DNA of 37,505 nt from Treponema sp. (GTDB lineage: Bacteria > Spirochaetota > Spirochaetia > Treponematales > Treponemataceae), in assembly GCA_017476165.1 (NCBI GenBank), contig JAFVDR010000122.1, forward strand, positions 1 through 37,505, in the 5' to 3' direction. A program made the translations under genes and the position numbers. Positions within the stretch are counted from its first letter, which is position 1. Each line of letters opens with the position of its first letter. This document shows positions 33,736-37,505 of this stretch, one piece after another. The notes under the pieces are model-generated. The model saw only the letters and a program-made list of their open reading frames with translations. It was not told the origin of the DNA and did not search any database.

Positions 33736-34972
33736 AGCAGGTTCTTCCACCCCATTCCTTAGAATTTTCTTTTTCGTGGGCAATCGTCTTGTCAAAGTCA
33801 GCTTCTGGATCACATTTGTTTTCTATTTCCAGTGCTGTAGCATGAAGCCTTCGCAGACATTCCGACTTGTCGGTATAGCCCAATTTCGATTTTTCTATCG
33901 ATTCGCCCAAAATGCGGATTGACTCATCATAGATTCTTGTAGGAACAGGGAACGGATGACCATCTTTTCCACCGTGTGCAAAGCTAAAGCGAGCAGGATC
34001 AGTAAAACGGGAAGGAGTTCCATAAATGACTTCGCTCACCAGTGCCAGCGACTGCAATGTGCGGGGACCAAGACCGGGAGTCAGCAAAAGCGTTTCAAAA
34101 TCCTGCGGCTGGCTTTCATACGAAGCTGCCAGCACGCCACCCAGACGCTTCAAGTCTACATCTTCTGCAAGCACTTCATGATGGGCAGGCATGATGCAGT
34201 TGCGCTCAGAATGGGATTCAACCATTTCAGTTGCCTGCATGTCGCCCTCAAACAAAGAAAGCTGCCCTGAGTCCATGAGTTTTATTTCCCTTACAATTCG
34301 GTCGGGATGCTCCGTGGCAAGGGAAAGAACAGACTGCCTTGTAGAGGAAGCCTTGGCATCGGCAAGATTCAAAATTGCACCGCGGCTTTCGCCCGTAACA
34401 CCTGAATGGGGATTTTCCACAAACGAGCGTACATGGGCGGAACACCAGTGATAGCGGCGTGCCGTTTTTTGCTCAGCATTCATGCCCTGCTGCACCACCG
34501 CCCAGTCACCTTCGTCTGACAGAATGAAATTATGCTGATACAGTTGAAAGCCATCCTGCACGGCAGTGTTGTCCACTTTTGCACAGAGCTTGCTTGCACG
34601 CACCAATGCAGTGCCGTCAAGTCCTGTCCTTTCGCTCAGATACAAAAGTTCATCGGGTGTTTTTCTGGAATACTTTCCGCGGCCACCGCAGATGCACAGC
34701 CCAAATTCCCGTGCACGTGCATTGATGCCGCGTTTCAAAGCATACATGACGCTTGTCGTGATGCCACTTGAATGCCAGTCCATGCCAAGCACGGCACCCA
34801 GCGACTGAAACCACAGAGGGTCGCTCAAGCGACACAGCACTTCCTTTTTGCCATAGGTGAGCAGCAGAGTCTGTATAATTTCCGTTCCCAGCTGCATCAT
34901 GCGGTCGGCAAGCCACTTGGGCACAACACCATGATGCAGGGGAAGATCAGCATGCCCCGTCTGCTTTATCAT
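33725..34972 (-). CDS. DUF763 protein
   Basis: This 415-residue protein matches the DUF763 family: KQTGHADLPLHHGVVPKWLADRM at the N-terminus, GICICGGRGKYSRKTP-like and KLCAKVDNTAVQDGFQLYQH in the middle, and LLLTPGLGPRTLQSLALVSEVIYG, a helix-hairpin-helix-like segment, at about 290-315. There is no signal peptide, so it is cytosolic. The function is not established; the helix-hairpin-helix suggests nucleic-acid contact. It begins 12 bp after the GH18 gene and overlaps the anchored binding protein by 11 bp, so it may share their transcript although its role looks unrelated. Confidence 0.88.
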   Translation of the reverse strand: MIKQTGHADLPLHHGVVPKWLADRMMQLGTEIIQTLLLTYGKKEVLCRLSDPLWFQSLGAVLGMDWHSSGITTSVMYALKRGINARAREFGLCICGGRGKYSRKTPDELLYLSERTGLDGTALVRASKLCAKVDNTAVQDGFQLYQHNFILSDEGDWAVVQQGMNAEQKTARRYHWCSAHVRSFVENPHSGVTGESRGAILNLADAKASSTRQSVLSLATEHPDRIVREIKLMDSGQLSLFEGDMQATEMVESHSERNCIMPAHHEVLAEDVDLKRLGGVLAASYESQPQDFETLLLTPGLGPRTLQSLALVSEVIYGTPSRFTDPARFSFAHGGKDGHPFPVPTRIYDESIRILGESIEKSKLGYTDKSECLRRLHATALEIENKCDPEADFDKTIAHEKENSKEWGGRTCYED

Positions 34973-34984
34973 AGTGAAAAACGG

Positions 34985-36061
34985 TTACTTGACTTTAAGC
35001 CACGACCAGAAAGAAGGGTCTTCCTGCCCGATTCTCCAGAATGCAATGCGGTCAATGTCCTTGTCGGCATACATGCGAAGCCGAGCCACCAGCGAGAATG
35101 TATCATCGAAATAGCCTGTCACCTTTATCTGCTTAGTAAATGTAAAATACGGCACTGAATTTTCACGTTCCACCGTGTGCATGTTGTTTTCGCCCAAAAT
35201 CCTGTTTATGCCGCTAAAATACCATGCCTTGCCGTAATTTTCATCTTGCCATGTCCTTCCATAGAATGGAAGCCCCATGACAAGCTTCTTTTTCGGGAGC
35301 ACCGTCTTTGCATAGTCAGCAATGCGTTCGCACCAGTCCATGCTTGCAACAGCACCAGGTTTACTTGTGCTCCAATGTTCATCATAAGCCATAATGATGA
35401 TGCGGTCAACAAGAGGTTCTATTTTCGTGTAGTCAAACACATCGTTTTCAAGCGTCTTGACACGGGCCGGAAGAGCAATGGTAAGCCACTTTTCCTGACC
35501 GATGCGTTTTCGCAAGGCAGCAATAAAGTTTCTGAAATGCTCTCCATCTTTCTTGGGAATCAGCTCAAAGTCAATCTGAATGCCATCATACGAAGAACAT
35601 GCCTTGCCCAGCGTTTCTATAATCTTTTTGCTCACGCCAAACTGAGGATCAAGGACAAAATGAGTAAGAGAACGGCTTTCGCACGTAACGACCAGATGTT
35701 TCCTGCCCTTGTAATTCTTGAATTTTGCCGCATTGGGAATCTTGTCGATTTCGCCATAGCAGTCAATGTCTGCACTGAAATAGCACAAATCCGTTATGGG
35801 CATTTTGCTGTTGAATTCATATTCCCGATCCTGCATGACATATCCCCACACCTCGTGAAACTCCACAGGGTCTCCAGTAGGCAAGTCGTGAAAATACTTC
35901 ATTGTAATTTCTTCGGTCGTTTCTGTAGCTTCAGCAGAGCCCTCTTCCGTTACCAAAGCTGCATCATCTGGCACAAGGTCATCTTTTTTTCCATTTGAAA
36001 AAACAGGCAGGGCCACAGCCATCAAGCACAATTCCATCAATGCAATCAGCGTTCTTTTCAT
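34985..36061 (-). CDS. Glycoside hydrolase family 18-like exported protein
   Basis: This 358-residue protein has a signal peptide (MKRTLIALMELCLMAVALPVFS) and an acidic Glu/Thr-rich linker to about residue 55. A GH18 barrel follows. The active-site strand reads DGIQIDFELIP: the catalytic Glu and the preceding Asp are present, but the first Asp of the classical DxDxE triad is Gln. Related strands are WLTIALPAR, IIIMAYDEHW, LVMGLPFYGRTW and RIAFWRIGQED. The layout resembles the YaaH/SleL-like peptidoglycan-acting GH18 branch rather than true chitinases. AAGGA lies 7 nt before the ATG. It acts outside the inner membrane, perhaps on cell-wall glucosamine linkages (inference). It lies between ftsK and DUF763. 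Confidence 0.85.
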   Translation of the reverse strand: MKRTLIALMELCLMAVALPVFSNGKKDDLVPDDAALVTEEGSAEATETTEEITMKYFHDLPTGDPVEFHEVWGYVMQDREYEFNSKMPITDLCYFSADIDCYGEIDKIPNAAKFKNYKGRKHLVVTCESRSLTHFVLDPQFGVSKKIIETLGKACSSYDGIQIDFELIPKKDGEHFRNFIAALRKRIGQEKWLTIALPARVKTLENDVFDYTKIEPLVDRIIIMAYDEHWSTSKPGAVASMDWCERIADYAKTVLPKKKLVMGLPFYGRTWQDENYGKAWYFSGINRILGENNMHTVERENSVPYFTFTKQIKVTGYFDDTFSLVARLRMYADKDIDRIAFWRIGQEDPSFWSWLKVK

Positions 36062-36098
36062 GTTGTTTTCCTTTTTATATACTGTTTTTTATGCTGCC

Positions 36099-37505
36099 TT
36101 ACGGCATGTGAATGATTTCGCGAGGCTTGCTGCCATTTGCCGGACCAACAATACCACGTTCTTCCATTTCTTCTACAAGACGAGCAGCGCGGTTATAGCC
36201 AATCTTTAGCCTGCGCTGAATGTACGAAGCACTGGCTTTTCCAGCCTGAACGACAATATCCAGCGCCTTTTCGTACAGGGGATCTTCTCCGCCATCGCCC
36301 ATGAGCGACACCTGTCCGTCATCATCATCATCGTCATCATCGGGAACAAATATTTCATCGTCAATGTATTCCGGTTCGCCCCACTGCTTTACGCTCTCAA
36401 CAACGTTTTCAACTTCCTGGTCGCTGACAAACGTTCCCTGAATGCGTACGGGGAAAGGATCAGTAGAACTGGCATACAGCATGTCGCCTTTTCCCAGCAG
36501 TTTTTCGGCTCCCACCTGGTCAATGATGATTCGGCTGTCTGTTTTGCTTGCAACCATAAAAGCAATGCGGCTCGGAATGTTTGCCTTGATCAGTCCCGTA
36601 ATGACATCGATGGACGGGCGCTGGGTTGCCAGTACAAGGTGAATTCCCACGGCACGGCTCATTGCACACAGGCGGGCAACAACGGTTTCAAGCTGTTTTC
36701 CTGTTGTAGCCATAAGGTCTGCAAACTCGTCAATGACAACAATAAGATACGGAAGCTTTTCTGCAGCAATCCGACGGTCTACGATGCGCTTGTTGTACGA
36801 AGATATGTCGCGCACGCCCATGCCGTCCAACAATGCATAGCGCCGTTCCATTTCGCACAGGCAGTACTGCAATGCCTGCATGGCCTTTTTTGGCTCTGTA
36901 ATGACAGGCGTCAACAGGTGAGGAATATCATTATACAGTTTCAGTTCGACAATCTTTGGGTCAATAAGAATCAGCTTTACCTGATCAGGACTGCGCTTGT
37001 ACAAAATGCTCATGAGCATGCTGTTTACACAGACAGATTTTCCGGCTCCCGTAGAACCAGCAATCAGCAGATGGGGAGTCTTTACCAAATCCATAATCTG
37101 TGGCTTTCCCTCAATGTCCTTTCCCAATATGACAGGCACAGCCATTTTCTTCCATTCGGGCAAATCTTGCTCTATGCATTCCTTAAACGATACGATGGCT
37201 CGCTGTGCATTTGGAATTTCGATGCCCACGGCATTCTTGCCAGGGATAGGAGCAACAATACGGACGGAACTTGCTGCAAGACGCAATGCAATGTTGTCCT
37301 GCAGTGCAACAATCTTGCTCAGCTTTACGCCGGGGGCAGGGAGCATTTCAAACATGGTAACGACAGGACCTTTAATGATTCCTGTTATTTCAGCCTTTAT
37401 GCCAAATTCATTCAGTGTTTCGGTAAGGCTTTGGGACGCATGTTCCGTTTCTTCATCTATTACCCAGTAATGGTTGTCCTCGTAGGCAGTCAGCAAATCT
37501 GTAGA
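36099..37505 (-). CDS. ftsK: DNA translocase FtsK/SpoIIIE, partial (N-terminus beyond window)
   Basis: This is the C-terminal 468 residues of a septal DNA translocase that moves chromosome ends during division. The frame is open to the right edge, so the N-terminal membrane domain is cut off; the TTG at 37496 is not a real start. The alpha/beta part reads GPVVTMFEMLPAPGVKLSKI and PIPGKNAVGIEIPN. The RecA-like motor has Walker A AGSTGAGKSVCVNSML and Walker B YLIVVIDEFADLM, then LATQRPSIDVITGLIKANIP. The C-terminal gamma domain (KASASYIQRRLKIGYNRAARLVEEMEE, about the last 65 residues) reads orientation sequences on DNA. An eight-Asp run links motor and gamma domain. It is followed 37 bp later by the GH18 gene. 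Confidence 0.97.
   Translation of the reverse strand, partial: STDLLTAYEDNHYWVIDEETEHASQSLTETLNEFGIKAEITGIIKGPVVTMFEMLPAPGVKLSKIVALQDNIALRLAASSVRIVAPIPGKNAVGIEIPNAQRAIVSFKECIEQDLPEWKKMAVPVILGKDIEGKPQIMDLVKTPHLLIAGSTGAGKSVCVNSMLMSILYKRSPDQVKLILIDPKIVELKLYNDIPHLLTPVITEPKKAMQALQYCLCEMERRYALLDGMGVRDISSYNKRIVDRRIAAEKLPYLIVVIDEFADLMATTGKQLETVVARLCAMSRAVGIHLVLATQRPSIDVITGLIKANIPSRIAFMVASKTDSRIIIDQVGAEKLLGKGDMLYASSTDPFPVRIQGTFVSDQEVENVVESVKQWGEPEYIDDEIFVPDDDDDDDDGQVSLMGDGGEDPLYEKALDIVVQAGKASASYIQRRLKIGYNRAARLVEEMEERGIVGPANGSKPREIIHMP

Noticed and set aside
35177-35998. 273-residue open frame on +
   Set aside because: It is antisense to the GH18-like gene with a signal peptide and barrel motifs; no start signal or family was seen.
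37494-37496. TTG start for FtsK
   Set aside because: The frame continues to the window edge and the missing N-terminal membrane domain shows the gene is cut, not short.

Overview
The window reads as chromosomal DNA of a carbohydrate-using spirochaete, most likely a commensal Treponema. This is inferred from the mix of many hybrid histidine kinases, a PotD-type lipoprotein, a ChvE/Mms sugar ABC operon, DUF763 and Rsm22-family proteins, and AT-rich intergenic DNA; no rRNA or other marker gene is present to confirm it. I see no tRNA, rRNA, insertion sequence, phage gene or CRISPR array. Twenty-three protein genes are supported. Two are cut by the window edges: a membrane protein at the left and FtsK at the right.

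Layout. 1-388 (-) is the N-terminal part of an unknown membrane protein. 522-2000 (+) is pncB. 2001-2529 holds no gene but carries a terminator, a palindrome and a short array of 22-bp repeats. 2530-3831 (+) is one protein joining HisA, HisI and HisE. 3843-9386 (-) is an operon of a BMP/PnrA-type solute-binding protein and two hybrid histidine kinases. It diverges from a LytTR response regulator (9506-10228, +), so together they look like one sensory circuit. An acyl-CoA synthetase with a hairpin-rich leader, a dCache chemoreceptor and a PotD polyamine-binding lipoprotein follow on +, meeting a large hybrid kinase (15629-18640, -) tail to tail.

18737-22294 (+) is a tight four-gene operon: methyltransferase, ketoacyl-synthase-like chain-length factor, lysophospholipid-type acyltransferase and a secreted carbohydrate-esterase-like hydrolase. 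The first three resemble, in kind and order, one end of aryl polyene clusters, but no carrier protein, ketosynthase or ligase follows them. On the minus strand come an Rsm22-like methyltransferase and Hsp33, and then a sugar block. This consists of mmsB, mmsA and chvE (monosaccharide ABC transporter), preceded by a second ChvE-like lipoprotein, a YesN-type regulator, a YesM-type kinase and a membrane-anchored sugar-binding protein. That set resembles the XylFII-LytS-YesN xylose-sensing system of Clostridium and probably controls the adjacent transporter. Upstream in the same direction lie DUF763, a GH18-family protein and FtsK.

Two themes stand out. First, solute-binding proteins are repeatedly paired with kinases as apparent periplasmic sensors. 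Second, four genes (hisA-I-E, the LytTR regulator, the BMP protein and hslO) have a -10-like hexamer ending 7-8 nt before the start codon and no convincing Shine-Dalgarno, which suggests leaderless mRNAs. All functions are read from the sequence by eye; no database search was possible.
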